64,000 nucleotides of DNA from JADJPF01 sp964492845 (GCA_964492845.1 CAZBMZ010000003.1:62001-126000), one strand, 5' to 3'; shown: positions 35,895-45,099, numbered from the stretch's first letter. Numbers and translations: made by a program. Notes: generated by a model from the sequence alone, not told the origin.

Positions 35895-37744
35895 TGGCTA
35901 GTGAAGAAGAAGTTAAAGGAAAACTTTATGATGGGGTCTTAACAAAAAGGCTTTTAGGCTATGTTCGTCCCTACATTAAATATATTGCTATTGCTGTTCC
36001 ATTAATTACTTTTAATTCTATTGTTGAATTAATTGGATTAAATATAACAATGATGGCTGTAGATCTTTACTTAAAACCTATTCCAGAAACACAATTAAAT
36101 TTTATTTCCCGCTTGCTACAACAATCCTTTGAATCAATAAACTGGAATCCTTCTATTTCAGAAGCGTTACTATTTTTTACAGGTCTTTATTTTTTAGTAG
36201 TTTTCCTGGGGTTTATCTTATCTTATTTACAAGTAGTTATTCTTAATACAATGGGACAGCATATTATGTATGATATGCGTAAGGAAATATTTACGCAGTT
36301 TCAAAAACTCCCATTACAATTTTATGATCAAAATCCTGTTGGACGTTTAATTACTCGTTTAACTACGGATGTTAGCTCACTTAATGAGTTAATGACATCT
36401 GGTTTTGTTGCACTAGTTAGTGATGTTTTAACTTTAGTTGGGATTTTAACTTTTCTATTTTTAGTTAATTGGCAACTAGCTTTAGCAATTTTACTTGTCT
36501 TACCAATGATGATTGGTGTTACAGCTTGGTTTAGGAAAAATGCTTCTGTTGGTTTTAGAAAAGTTAGAGTAAAAATAGCTCTCCTTAACTCTTTTTTACA
36601 AGAACATATTATGGGAATGGCTATAGTACAACTATTTAATAGAGAAAAAAGAGAATTTGAACAATTCAAGACTATAAATGACGAACATCGTCAGGTAAAT
36701 ATAGAAACAATATTTTATTATGCAGTATTTTATCCAGCTATTGGTTGGGTAAGTGCTTTAGGCACAGCAGTTATTGTTTGGTATGGCGGACTGCAAATTT
36801 TATCTGGTGCATTAACTTTAGGCGCATTAATTTTCTTTATTCAAGCTACACAACGCTTCTATGAGCCTATAATGGACTTAAGCGAAAAATATAATATTCT
36901 GCAAGCTGCAATGGCTTCTGCTGAAAGAATTTTTAGCCTTTTAGATACACCCCTAACTATCATATCTCCAGAAAAGCCACATAAAATAACAAAAATTAAA
37001 GGTTCTATTGAATTTTGTAATGTTTGGTTTGCTTACCAAGATGAAAATTGGATTTTAAAAGATCTATCTTTTAAGATTGAGCCAGGCCAATCTATTGCAA
37101 TTGTTGGTCATACTGGTGCTGGTAAAACAACTATATCTAGTTTACTAATGAGATTTTATGATATTCAAAAAGGACAAATTCTTATTGATGGAGTAGATAT
37201 TAAGGAATTTGACTTAAAAGAACTAAGACAAATTTTTGGTGTTGTGTTGCAAGATGTATTTTTATTTTCTGGTGATATTGCTACTAATATTACTCTAGGC
37301 GACAAAAATATAAGTGAACAAAATATGCTGGATGCAGCCAAACAGGTACACGCTGACAAATTTATTTCTGAGTTAAAAAATACTTATAAATCTGAATTAA
37401 ATGAACGAGGGTCAACTTTATCTGTAGGCCAACGTCAACTACTTTCTTTTGCTCGTGCGCTAGCATTTAACCCTAGAGTATTAATTTTAGATGAAGCTAC
37501 ATCATCAGTTGATACAGAAACAGAATTATTAATTCGTGATGCGGTTAAAACTTTGCTTGCAGGACGCACTTCTTTAATTATTGCTCATCGTCTTTCTACT
37601 ATTCAAAGTGCAGATAAAATTATGGTTATGCACAAAGGGCAGTTGCGCGAAATGGGCAATCATCAAGAATTATTAGCTAAACGGGGTATTTATTATAAAC
37701 TCTATCAACTTCAATATCGGGAGGAGCCGGTAAGTACCCGGTAG
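35894..37744 (+). CDS. ABC exporter subunit 2 (permease-ATPase fusion, catalytic Glu)
   Basis: A 616-residue half transporter: six transmembrane helices then an ATPase domain. Walker A is GHTGAGKTT (about residue 404), Walker B VLILDEATSSVD with the catalytic Glu, H-loop IIAHRLST. The signature is LSVGQRQLL instead of LSGGQ. That change falls in the same composite site as the Asp of subunit 1, so one of the two ATP sites of the dimer should be weak. TaATG overlap with subunit 1 supports obligate pairing. Confidence 0.92.
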   Translation: MASEEEVKGKLYDGVLTKRLLGYVRPYIKYIAIAVPLITFNSIVELIGLNITMMAVDLYLKPIPETQLNFISRLLQQSFESINWNPSISEALLFFTGLYFLVVFLGFILSYLQVVILNTMGQHIMYDMRKEIFTQFQKLPLQFYDQNPVGRLITRLTTDVSSLNELMTSGFVALVSDVLTLVGILTFLFLVNWQLALAILLVLPMMIGVTAWFRKNASVGFRKVRVKIALLNSFLQEHIMGMAIVQLFNREKREFEQFKTINDEHRQVNIETIFYYAVFYPAIGWVSALGTAVIVWYGGLQILSGALTLGALIFFIQATQRFYEPIMDLSEKYNILQAAMASAERIFSLLDTPLTIISPEKPHKITKIKGSIEFCNVWFAYQDENWILKDLSFKIEPGQSIAIVGHTGAGKTTISSLLMRFYDIQKGQILIDGVDIKEFDLKELRQIFGVVLQDVFLFSGDIATNITLGDKNISEQNMLDAAKQVHADKFISELKNTYKSELNERGSTLSVGQRQLLSFARALAFNPRVLILDEATSSVDTETELLIRDAVKTLLAGRTSLIIAHRLSTIQSADKIMVMHKGQLREMGNHQELLAKRGIYYKLYQLQYREEPVSTR

Positions 37745-37751
37745 CACAGTT

Positions 37752-38219
37752 TTGTTTTGGAAATATCAACCTAGTAGCTTAGTTTTTGCATTGGCTAGTG
37801 TTGCCTGGATATTGGTTATTAGCAGTTTCTCAACTAGCAGTTTTGGAGCTAATAAAACTGCTTCTTATATTGAAGTTTACTTAAGAGAAATATTTCCTAC
37901 CTTTCAAATTTCTACAATACATTTAATTCATATAGCAATTCGTAAACTTGGGCATTTTGTTGAGTTTGGAATTTTTGCAGCACTAGTTTTTGGAATTTTT
38001 GCAGCAAGAAAAGCTACTTGGAAAATAAACTGGCTAATATTTAGCACAATTATTGTAGTAATAATTGCGTTCTTAGATGAATATCATCAATCGTTTGTAA
38101 GAAATCGGAGTGCATCGCTACAAGATAGCCTAGTAGATATTTTAGGTGGATTAGCAGCCTTGTTGATATTTTGGATAATAAAAAAAAGTAAATTTAATAA
38201 ACAAGACTCTAAAATATAG
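37752..38219 (+). CDS. VanZ-like membrane protein
   Basis: A 155-residue protein with four hydrophobic segments and the VanZ-family core: ISSFSTSSF in the first loop, RKLGHFVEFGIFAALVFGIF, and FLDEYHQSFVRNRSASLQDS with the conserved acidic and QxF...R residues. The start is TTG 37752; the GGGAGGAG at 37719-37726 is rather far, and an in-frame stop at 37731 rules out an earlier one. VanZ proteins of vancomycin-resistant species act on glycopeptide tolerance, but most distant members are uncharacterised. It follows the ABC exporter by 7 nt. Confidence 0.8.
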   Translation: MFWKYQPSSLVFALASVAWILVISSFSTSSFGANKTASYIEVYLREIFPTFQISTIHLIHIAIRKLGHFVEFGIFAALVFGIFAARKATWKINWLIFSTIIVVIIAFLDEYHQSFVRNRSASLQDSLVDILGGLAALLIFWIIKKSKFNKQDSKI

Positions 38220-38299
38220 ACTAGCAATAACGCTCTAGGCTTTAATTTTTATTTGGTTTATGATTTTTTGAAATAATTTTATTTTTAGGAGATTTAGTT

Positions 38300-38872
38300 G
38301 TGTTATATACCGCTTCAGAATTAAAAAAAGGTATGTTAATTGAACTTGATAAAGTTCCTTATTTAATAACAGATGTTGCGCATCAAACCCCATCGGCGCG
38401 GGGTGCTACAATGTTGGTAAAAGCTAAGTTAAAGAATATGCTAAATAAACAAAGTTTAGAAAAAACTTTTCGTGCTGGTGATAAAGTAGAAGAACCAAAT
38501 TTTGAAACTAACCCCGGACAATTTCTTTATTTAGAAGGTGATAGCTATGTTTTTATGGATTTAAACACCTATGAGCAATTTAATTTAACAACTGAAGTTT
38601 TAGACCAAGCCGTTTATTTTCTTAAGGATGGCTTGGACTTAAGAATCCAAATTTATAATGATGAGGCAATAGGGATAGAACTACCAAATTCTATTGAGTT
38701 AACCGTAACAGAAACCGAGCCAGCCTTAAAAGGTGCTACAGCTTCAGCGCAAACCAAACCAGCTACGTTAGAAACAGGCTTACAAATACAAGTTCCTCCT
38801 TATATTGAAGTTGGAGAAGTTGTTAAAGTTGATACTAGAACACAAACTTTTGTTTCTCGTGGTGGAAAATAG
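38300..38872 (+). CDS. efp: Elongation factor P, YeiP/EfpL-like
   Basis: EF-P rescues ribosomes stalled at polyproline. The 190-residue length and three-domain pattern fit. The GTG start at 38300 has TAGGAG 8 nt upstream. The tip loop of domain I reads QTPSARGATML, carrying Arg where E. coli EF-P has Lys34. This loop and the C-terminal KGATASAQTKPATLETGLQI match E. coli YeiP/EfpL (QSPTARGAA; KPATLSTGL) better than canonical EF-P. No modification enzyme (EpmA/B or EarP) is in the window. The product may be an EfpL-type paralogue or the only EF-P. Confidence 0.88.
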   Translation: MLYTASELKKGMLIELDKVPYLITDVAHQTPSARGATMLVKAKLKNMLNKQSLEKTFRAGDKVEEPNFETNPGQFLYLEGDSYVFMDLNTYEQFNLTTEVLDQAVYFLKDGLDLRIQIYNDEAIGIELPNSIELTVTETEPALKGATASAQTKPATLETGLQIQVPPYIEVGEVVKVDTRTQTFVSRGGK

Positions 38873-38958
38873 TAGTGAAATAAAGATAAAATATTGCTAA
38901 AATAGGCTTGTTTTATCATCTGTTAACTAAATTAAAATATCAAAAAGGAAGAAAAATC

Positions 38959-39675
38959 ATGTCAGCATTAATTGAGACAACAACAGATGACTTCATTTTT
39001 TACCCTGAAAGTGATGGCAAGCCTATGGCGGAAAATACTAAACAATTTGAATGGATAGTGACAATTAAAGAGGGGCTAAATGCAATGTTGCCGAGGGATT
39101 TTGTTGCAGGCGATTTGCTTTGGTATCCTGTAAAGGGAAATCCAAAAATTTCTCAAGCTCCTGATGCAATGGTAGCAATAGGCCGTCCCAAAGGTCATCG
39201 AGGCTCTTATAAACAATGGGTAGAGGAAAATATTGCTCCTCAAGTTGTTTTTGAAATTCTTTCTCCTGGTAATACTGTCCCAGAAATGCTAAAGAAATTT
39301 AGCTTCTATAACCTTTATGGAGTGGAAGAATATTATGTTTATGACCCAGATGATAATTTGTTTTGGGGCTGGATACGTCAGGAAGGTAACTTACAAGAAA
39401 TTCTTAATGTTACAAATTGGACTAGTCCAAGGCTAGGTGTTAGATTTGAGCTAACTAATGAAAAACTAGAAATTTATCGACCAGATGGAGAAAAATTTCT
39501 AACCTATGAGGAACTAGATAGAATTGCAAAAACTGCCCAAGCCGAATTAGCTAGAACTCAAACACAGCTAGAAACAACTCAAACACAGCTAGAGACAGCC
39601 CAAGCAGAGCTAGAAAAAGAACGGTTAGAAAAAGAGCGACTTAGGCAAAAATTAAAAGAGTTGGGTATAGAGTAA
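38959..39675 (+). CDS. Uma2-family (DUF820) endonuclease-like protein with coiled-coil tail
   Basis: ATG 38959 is chosen because AAGGAAG precedes it; an earlier in-frame start at 38908 has none. The 238-residue product has the Uma2 restriction-endonuclease-like fold: APDAMVAIGRPKGHR with the first acid, then APQVVFEILSPGNT, then YNLYGVEEYYVYDPDDN. Members are common in cyanobacteria and often have PD-(D/E)XK character. The tail (about 190-238) is a charged heptad-repeat coiled coil made of TQTQLET units, encoded by a 21-bp tandem DNA repeat. The role is unknown. Confidence 0.85.
   Translation: MSALIETTTDDFIFYPESDGKPMAENTKQFEWIVTIKEGLNAMLPRDFVAGDLLWYPVKGNPKISQAPDAMVAIGRPKGHRGSYKQWVEENIAPQVVFEILSPGNTVPEMLKKFSFYNLYGVEEYYVYDPDDNLFWGWIRQEGNLQEILNVTNWTSPRLGVRFELTNEKLEIYRPDGEKFLTYEELDRIAKTAQAELARTQTQLETTQTQLETAQAELEKERLEKERLRQKLKELGIE
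39556..39597 (+). repeat. 21-bp tandem repeat inside the Uma2-like gene
   Basis: Two copies of a 21-bp unit (39556-39576 and 39577-39597) differ at one base. Each encodes the heptad TQTQLET, so copy number would change coiled-coil length in steps of one heptad without a frameshift. Diverged copies (TAQAELE) follow. Confidence 0.85.
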
Positions 39676-39681
39676 TTTTGC

Positions 39682-40422
39682 TTATAGTAAATGTCTTCCA
39701 CCATCGACGCGCAAACATTCACCTGTAACAAAGTTGGTGCGGATAAAGAATTTTACAGCTTCGGCGATTTCATTTGCCCCACCCCAACGTTTTAATGGGG
39801 TTTTGGCTGCAACTTCTGTTACTAATTCTGGGGATAAATTAACTGGTGGGATGATTGGGCCTGGGGCAATGCTATTGATTAGCACTTCTGGAGCATACTC
39901 TAAAGCAAAGGCTTCTGTTAAACCAATTACAGCTTGTTTAGCCGCATAATAAGCAACAAAACCTGGGTACTCAGTCCGTCGGCTTGCAACTGTCCAATCA
40001 ACAAAATTAATTATGCGTCCTTCACCTTGTTTACGCATAATAGGAGCGAGTTTATTTATACACAAAAAAGTATTGGTAGCATTAGAGTTATAATCAGCTT
40101 GCCAATCAGCTAAAGTTAAATTTTCAGTTGGACGGGCAATATAGGTTGAAGCCATATTAAGTAAAATATCGATTTTGCTAAACTTTGCTAAAGCTAAATC
40201 TATTACTTCATTTACAGCAGTTTCTTGGCTTGTATCTACTTGTTTAAGAATAACTTTAGCTCCTAAATCTTCTAATTTAGAGGCAAGTTCTTTCATTACA
40301 TTTTCAGAAGTTAAGTAAGTAAGCAAAAATGCAGATGCACCTTCTTGAGCAAGAGAAATAGCTACTTCTTGCCCAATACGCGCACCACCTGTTAACATCA
40401 CTACTTTATTAACTATTTCCAT
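39682..40422 (-). CDS. Short-chain dehydrogenase/reductase
   Basis: A 246-residue Rossmann-fold NAD(P)H oxidoreductase. The cofactor loop is VVMLTGGARIGQEVA, the NNAG-type position reads LLNMAST, and the catalytic Tyr/Lys pair is in FVAYYAAKQAVIG. The 'GGARIG' loop is like the pteridine reductase/FolM branch. IDxS is replaced by NFVDWTVASRR, but the Ser position is present after it. The C-terminal VTGECLRVDGGRHLL is standard. It follows the secreted LolA-like gene by 14 nt. Substrate unknown. Confidence 0.88.
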   Translation of the reverse strand: MEIVNKVVMLTGGARIGQEVAISLAQEGASAFLLTYLTSENVMKELASKLEDLGAKVILKQVDTSQETAVNEVIDLALAKFSKIDILLNMASTYIARPTENLTLADWQADYNSNATNTFLCINKLAPIMRKQGEGRIINFVDWTVASRRTEYPGFVAYYAAKQAVIGLTEAFALEYAPEVLINSIAPGPIIPPVNLSPELVTEVAAKTPLKRWGGANEIAEAVKFFIRTNFVTGECLRVDGGRHLL

Positions 40423-40436
40423 ATATACTTTAATTA

Positions 40437-41219
40437 CTATGGTTTAGCAAAAACTTTATCTTCCACACCAGCATTTATAATAACTTCTTTTACTGTTGTT
40501 GCTGCAAAATCTTGACCATTACGTTTTAATAGGCGTTTCATAGGAATTTGAACACCATTAAATGACTTAAAATCTAAAAAAAGTTCTTCATTAGTAAAAG
40601 TATTACCTGCTACTTTAGCTTGAGATGATTTTCCAATTATCATATTAGTTTTTGGGTCAAGATAAACTTTAATTTCATTCCCAGTATTTGTAATTAATAA
40701 AATAGTATTAACACTTTGTTCTTCCCAAGTATTTTCATCTAAAAGAGTTACTTGATAATTTTGCTGGTCAAAATTATTAAGCATTGAAATAGGATCTCCT
40801 AATAAAACATTTTGAAATTCTATTGTTTTATCTCCTACTAGTTCTTGTATTCCGCCTGGGGTTTGTGTCCAAGCAATTTCTCCATTGTAAGCATTTTTAA
40901 TTACACCAAAAGGGCCTGAAATGACGCTTAAAGTTTTATTTGGAAATTTAATAGTAGTTTCATTAGTTGCTTCAAGACCATTACCTCCTAAAAGTAACTG
41001 TACAGAGCTAATGGTTTTGATGTCTTTAATTTCGCTTAAAGGTTTTTCACTTTTTGCTTTACGTGCTGATAGAAGTAAGTTTTTTGCTTTTGCTACTAGA
41101 TCGGCTTTTTCTATGTTTTTATCTTGAGTTTGAACAGGCTGTTCTTGTTGTGAAAAGGCTAAAAAATTTATTGATAGAACTAAGGAAAGACTAAAAACTA
41201 GTAACAAAAATTTTCTCAT
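40437..41219 (-). CDS. Secreted LolA/LppX-like fold protein
   Basis: A 260-residue exported protein: the hydrophobic N-terminus (about 1-22) ends at a probable cleavage site before QQEQPVQ. The rest is beta-rich, with lines such as PFGVIKNAYNGEIAWTQTPG, EVKVYLDPKTNMIIGKSS and LFLDFKSFNGVQIPMKRL that resemble outer-membrane lipoprotein-sorting-like (DUF4292/LolA) domains found C-terminal to some M16 peptidases in Acidobacteria. No catalytic motif is seen. It has a purine-rich site (AGGTGGTAGG) before its ATG. Confidence 0.6.
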   Translation of the reverse strand: MRKFLLLVFSLSLVLSINFLAFSQQEQPVQTQDKNIEKADLVAKAKNLLLSARKAKSEKPLSEIKDIKTISSVQLLLGGNGLEATNETTIKFPNKTLSVISGPFGVIKNAYNGEIAWTQTPGGIQELVGDKTIEFQNVLLGDPISMLNNFDQQNYQVTLLDENTWEEQSVNTILLITNTGNEIKVYLDPKTNMIIGKSSQAKVAGNTFTNEELFLDFKSFNGVQIPMKRLLKRNGQDFAATTVKEVIINAGVEDKVFAKP

Positions 41220-41243
41220 AACCTACCACCTAAAAAGTTTTTA

Positions 41244-42260
41244 TTAAGGTTTAGTTGCTAACAACAAAGGAAAAGGAGATGGAATTTTATCTAAAACTTC
41301 AAAATCTATTAACCCTACATCCTCAGTCCATTGTTTATATTGTGAAACAGGGAAAACATCTCCCTCGCTAGTAAAAACAAGCATATTTAATGAAAAAAGC
41401 AACGCACTTAAAGGTGCTGTATAATCTTCATTTGGCAAGACTTCAGCAATTAATAATGTTCCACCGGATTTTAATGCTTGAGCAGATTTTTTTATTAATT
41501 TTCGGCTACGTCTTTCACCTTCGCTATGACAAATATGCCCCAAAATTACTAGGTCATAACAATTTTTACCAAAAGAAATTGTGTTTAAGTCTCCTGCCAA
41601 ATAGTCATATTGTGAATCTACCCCAAGTTGTGAAGTATACTGGCGGGCTACGTCTAAGACTTTAGGAAAATCTAACGCTGTTACTTTTGACTCTGGATAT
41701 TGCTGGGCAAAGCCTAAACTCCAAGCAGCAGATCCAGCAGCAACATCTAAAACACTTTCAATATTTTTTTTCTTTTTCTTAAAAATAGAAGCAGCAGCAC
41801 AAGAAACAACAAAATTAGCTGGGAAAAGAGCTTTAACTAAATGGCTAAAAAACTCTTCTCCAGTTTTTTGATCATCAACTTGAAAAGAAGATTTTCCAGA
41901 TTCAATACTTTGAGGAAGATTTTTCCAACCATTTAATAAATCTACTCCATGCCCTACCATATCACCTAAATAAACAGGGCGACTACGAACCAAAAATGCG
42001 TCTGCTTCGGCTTCTAAAGCATAGGTTTTCCCTGTTTTGGTTAATAACTCTAGTCCTACTAACACATTAAGTAAGCGTTCAATAGCATTAGCAGAACATT
42101 TAGTTATTCGTGCTAAATCACGTGGTGAAGATTTACCATTAGAAATGTGAGTAAAAAGGTCATAATAAACAGCCGTGTTTAATGCTATTGTTTCTGTACC
42201 AGCCCAGATAATACGTGCAATTTTTTCAGGTGTTACTATACGTGCTTTGTTATTAATCAT
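41244..42260 (-). CDS. SAM-dependent methyltransferase, O-methyltransferase type
   Basis: A 338-residue protein with the two-domain plan of acetylserotonin/caffeate-type O-methyltransferases. The N-terminal winged-helix dimerisation domain (about 1-110) contains SSPRDLARITKCSANAIERL. The Rossmann domain has motif I as ESVLDVAAGSAAWSLGFAQ and motif II around VTALDFPKVLDVA, then DLVILGHICHSEG and GGTLLIAEVLPNED. The acceptor may be a quinone, polyketide or phenol; sequence does not tell. It lies 24 nt before the LolA-like gene and 29 nt after xseA, in a five-gene minus-strand run. Confidence 0.85.
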   Translation of the reverse strand: MINNKARIVTPEKIARIIWAGTETIALNTAVYYDLFTHISNGKSSPRDLARITKCSANAIERLLNVLVGLELLTKTGKTYALEAEADAFLVRSRPVYLGDMVGHGVDLLNGWKNLPQSIESGKSSFQVDDQKTGEEFFSHLVKALFPANFVVSCAAASIFKKKKKNIESVLDVAAGSAAWSLGFAQQYPESKVTALDFPKVLDVARQYTSQLGVDSQYDYLAGDLNTISFGKNCYDLVILGHICHSEGERRSRKLIKKSAQALKSGGTLLIAEVLPNEDYTAPLSALLFSLNMLVFTSEGDVFPVSQYKQWTEDVGLIDFEVLDKIPSPFPLLLATKP

Positions 42261-42289
42261 AATGTTCCTTTTAAGGAGTTTCTAAATCT

Positions 42290-43639
42290 TTATTCCAAAT
42301 CCCTTATACAAATCATTTCTCCTTCAGATAGTTGTACACGAACCTTATCACCTGGTGCAACTTGATTTGGACGTTTTACTAGCTGATTATTGGTTGTCCA
42401 AACTAATGAATAACCACGAGATAAGACTGCTAATGGGCTTAGTGTTTGTAGTTTAGTAATATTGTGGTGAAACTGATCTGTTCGTTTTTGTAGCTGTTTA
42501 CTTAAATTAGCTTGTAATTGTAAAGTCAGTTTTTGCACTTGATTTTGAGATTGTTGCAAGGTGCTTTTTAACTCTGTGTTAGCTAGACGAAGGGTTAAAT
42601 TACTCACTTCTTCTTGATCAAGTGATAACTGTTCTTGAAAAGCTACTTCCAAACGATGAGTTAGGTTAGTTAATTTATTTTGATATTGAGACAGCTTTTT
42701 AGGTAAAACATCAAACCCAGGTTGAGACTCTAAACTAGCTAGTCTGTTACGCTGATTAAGTAACAAATATTCTAAATTATTAAGCAATGTTTCTTCATAG
42801 TAAGAAATTAGATTTGATAATTCGTCTTGGCGTTCAGCAACAATTTCTGCTGCTACTGAAGGGGTTGGGGCCCGGTGGTCAGCAACAAAATCTGAAATAG
42901 TGAAATCAATTTCATGTCCAACTGCTGAAATAATAGGAATGCGAGATGCAAAAATTGCTCGTGCTACAATTTCTTCATTAAAAGGCCAAAGATCTTCAAT
43001 TGAGCCTCCTCCGCGACCTACAATCAACACATCAATATCATCACGAGTATTAAAATAATTTATTCCCTCAGCAATTTCTGCTGCTGCTGTTTCTCCTTGG
43101 ACATGTGCTGAATAAATAGAGACATTAACAGATTTATTACGTCGATAAAGGACTTGTAGAATATCTTGAATTGCTGCTCCTGTTGGGCTAGTTACAACAC
43201 CAATGGCTAAAGGAAATTTTGGCAAAGGTTTTTTATATATTGCGTCAAAAAGTCCTTCTGCTAATAATCGATTTTGCAACTGCTCAAAGGCTTTTTGTAA
43301 GTCCCCTTTGCCTATAGGCTCAATGCTACTAACAATTAGCTGATAATCACCACGATTTTCATATAAAGAAATTTTGCCTCGAAGTTTGGCTTTTATTCCA
43401 TCACTTGGACGAGGGCGAATATAAATATTTTGATTGCGAAATGCTGCACAACGTAGTTGGGCCAGGTTATCTTTTAAGACAAAGTACCAGTGACCCGAAC
43501 TATGAACCTTAAAGTTTGAGATTTCTCCTTGTACTACAATATCAAAAAACTCTGCTTCTATAAGGTCTTTGATTTGAGTAGTTAATTCTGATACCGTAAT
43601 GGCTTTAGGCTGGTTTATAAGTAACTCTAATAAAGACAT
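42290..43639 (-). CDS. xseA: Exodeoxyribonuclease VII large subunit
   Basis: XseA forms the single-strand exonuclease VII with several copies of XseB. The 449-residue protein has the N-terminal OB-fold (FDIVVQGEISNFKVHSSGHW; RCAAFRNQN) and the catalytic segment (IGVVTSPTGAAIQDIL; VLIVGRGGGSIEDLWPFNEE; ISAVGHEIDFTISDFVADHR). A coiled-coil C-terminus follows. No xseB is adjacent in the window. It has no clear Shine-Dalgarno and starts 6 nt after the DUF4388 gene. Confidence 0.95.
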   Translation of the reverse strand: MSLLELLINQPKAITVSELTTQIKDLIEAEFFDIVVQGEISNFKVHSSGHWYFVLKDNLAQLRCAAFRNQNIYIRPRPSDGIKAKLRGKISLYENRGDYQLIVSSIEPIGKGDLQKAFEQLQNRLLAEGLFDAIYKKPLPKFPLAIGVVTSPTGAAIQDILQVLYRRNKSVNVSIYSAHVQGETAAAEIAEGINYFNTRDDIDVLIVGRGGGSIEDLWPFNEEIVARAIFASRIPIISAVGHEIDFTISDFVADHRAPTPSVAAEIVAERQDELSNLISYYEETLLNNLEYLLLNQRNRLASLESQPGFDVLPKKLSQYQNKLTNLTHRLEVAFQEQLSLDQEEVSNLTLRLANTELKSTLQQSQNQVQKLTLQLQANLSKQLQKRTDQFHHNITKLQTLSPLAVLSRGYSLVWTTNNQLVKRPNQVAPGDKVRVQLSEGEMICIRDLE

Positions 43640-43645
43640 GTAATG

Positions 43646-43942
43646 CTAGCAGGTTCCTAATGATTTTAAGATATCTTTCCATGGAGTTTGTATTGTTTGT
43701 TGTTGGGAAGTTACATTAAGCTCAACTTGATATTTACCTTCTGTTACTGAAAAAGCTTGGTGTAATGCTTCCATTCCTGTACAGGAATCACAACGAGCAT
43801 CAATAATATTTCCATTATCAAAATATATTTCTGCTCTGGTATTATCATTAGTTAGTTTGACACAAGCACGAGTGCGGCCAAAACAATGAATCATAATTAG
43901 ATCTGTAACTGACAATTCTGGTATACGTCCTCTTAATGCCAT
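43646..43942 (-). CDS. DUF4388 (PATAN-like) domain protein
   Basis: A single-domain 98-residue protein. It starts MALRGRIPELSVTDLIMI and continues AEIYFDNGNIIDARCDSCTG and a 'GMEALHQAFSVTEGKY' segment, the DUF4388 pattern common in Deltaproteobacteria, Acidobacteria and Deinococcus-Thermus. Such domains are usually partners of response regulators and GTPase-linked gliding or phase-control systems. The GGAGG ribosome site stands 4 nt before the ATG. It is the first gene of the xseA unit. Confidence 0.8.
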   Translation of the reverse strand: MALRGRIPELSVTDLIMIHCFGRTRACVKLTNDNTRAEIYFDNGNIIDARCDSCTGMEALHQAFSVTEGKYQVELNVTSQQQTIQTPWKDILKSLGTC

Positions 43943-44247
43943 ATGGCCTCCAAATCCCTAACAAATCAATGACGCTGTATGCAAATATTATTTTTGATTA
44001 TTTTTGTTAATTAATGAGGATTCTCTCTGTGTTGATAACAATAATACACGATGGCTTAAGGTGCAAGTCTAAAATCTTAACTATAAGTTGATTTGTTGTT
44101 TTATTTATTTATAAACAAAGTCATTAACAAAATTTTTTAATTTTTCTGCCAAAACTTTCCAAAGTTTTCCAAACTTTTTTCTACAAGATGCCTTCTAATT
44201 TGGTACAAGATAAAATTACTTACTAAAGATATAATACAGGAGTTATT
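43943..44247. other. Gene-free spacer between divergent units
   Basis: This 305-bp stretch separates the DUF4388/xseA unit and the esterase gene, which diverge. It is AT-rich, with short near-direct repeats of TTTCCAAA type around 44150-44175. I see no convincing ORF, RNA gene or terminator. Promoters for both units must lie here, but none matches consensus well; a TATAAT at about 44231 is too close to the esterase start to be used in the usual way. Confidence 0.5.
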
Positions 44248-45099
44248 ATGCGTAATAAATTATTTTTATGTCTAATTACTTTTATAGCTCTAACACTTTC
44301 TTTTACATTATTTACTAATAAAACCAATGCCCAAAATGTTGATCCATTTTCTTTTGCCGTTGATGCTAAAGAACAAGCCGTAAAAAGTGATTTTATGGTA
44401 GAAGGACAACAGCGAACAGCACTAATTTATCCTGGTTCAGGGCAAACAGCCAGTAACGGCGCGCCACTAGTTTTTGTTTTTCACGGACATGGTGGAAATG
44501 CTCAAGCAGCAGCCAAAAAATTCCGTATCCATACACTTTGGCCTGAAGCCGTAGTAGTTTATATGCAAGGCTTGCCCGGCATACCAGGAATTACTGATCC
44601 AGAAGGTAAAAAAACAGGTTGGCAAAAAGACCCAGGCCAAGCAAATGATAGAGATATTAAATTTGTAGATGTTGCTTTAGAACAAATTTTGCAAGAATAT
44701 AGAGTTGATCCTACTAGAGTTTATGCTTTAGGTCATTCAAATGGCGGACGTTTTACTAATCTTATTTGGGATATGAGAGGAGAAAAATTTGCTGCCTTTT
44801 GTTCTGCTGCTGGTCAAGGGGGGCAATTAATTAGAGATAACATTGCAAAATCAATTTTTATTATTGCAGGAGAGAAAGATCAATTAGTGCCTTATGAAGG
44901 CCAATTAATGAGTGTTGAAGCCGTTCGTAGCCTCTTACAAAGCGACCCTACAAAAGCCGTTAAACAAGGATTTGCAAGCATTGAACCTGGCATTAATCAA
45001 ACGGAACTTGCAACTTATTTACATCCAGGTGGACATGAATTTCCTAAAAAAGCATTGCCTTTAGCCGTGATGTTTTTTCAACGACATACAAACCGCTAG
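44248..45099 (+). CDS. Secreted alpha/beta-hydrolase esterase (PHB depolymerase/feruloyl esterase-like)
   Basis: A 283-residue exported esterase with signal peptide (about 1-28). LVFVFHGHGGNAQAAAKKF is the oxyanion region. RVYALGHSNGGRFTNLIWD has the nucleophile Ser in GHSNG, and IAGEKDQLVPYEGQ includes the Asp. The catalytic His is in HPGGHEFPKKA. This set is the LpqC/poly(3-hydroxybutyrate) depolymerase/feruloyl esterase (CE1-like) group. AGGAG precedes ATG 44248 by 5 nt. The substrate is unknown; an extracellular polyester or plant polymer ester is plausible. Confidence 0.85.
   Translation: MRNKLFLCLITFIALTLSFTLFTNKTNAQNVDPFSFAVDAKEQAVKSDFMVEGQQRTALIYPGSGQTASNGAPLVFVFHGHGGNAQAAAKKFRIHTLWPEAVVVYMQGLPGIPGITDPEGKKTGWQKDPGQANDRDIKFVDVALEQILQEYRVDPTRVYALGHSNGGRFTNLIWDMRGEKFAAFCSAAGQGGQLIRDNIAKSIFIIAGEKDQLVPYEGQLMSVEAVRSLLQSDPTKAVKQGFASIEPGINQTELATYLHPGGHEFPKKALPLAVMFFQRHTNR

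Noticed and set aside
44225..44245. TATAAT as a -10 box for the esterase
   Set aside because: It is so close to the AGGAG that transcription would start within or after the ribosome site.
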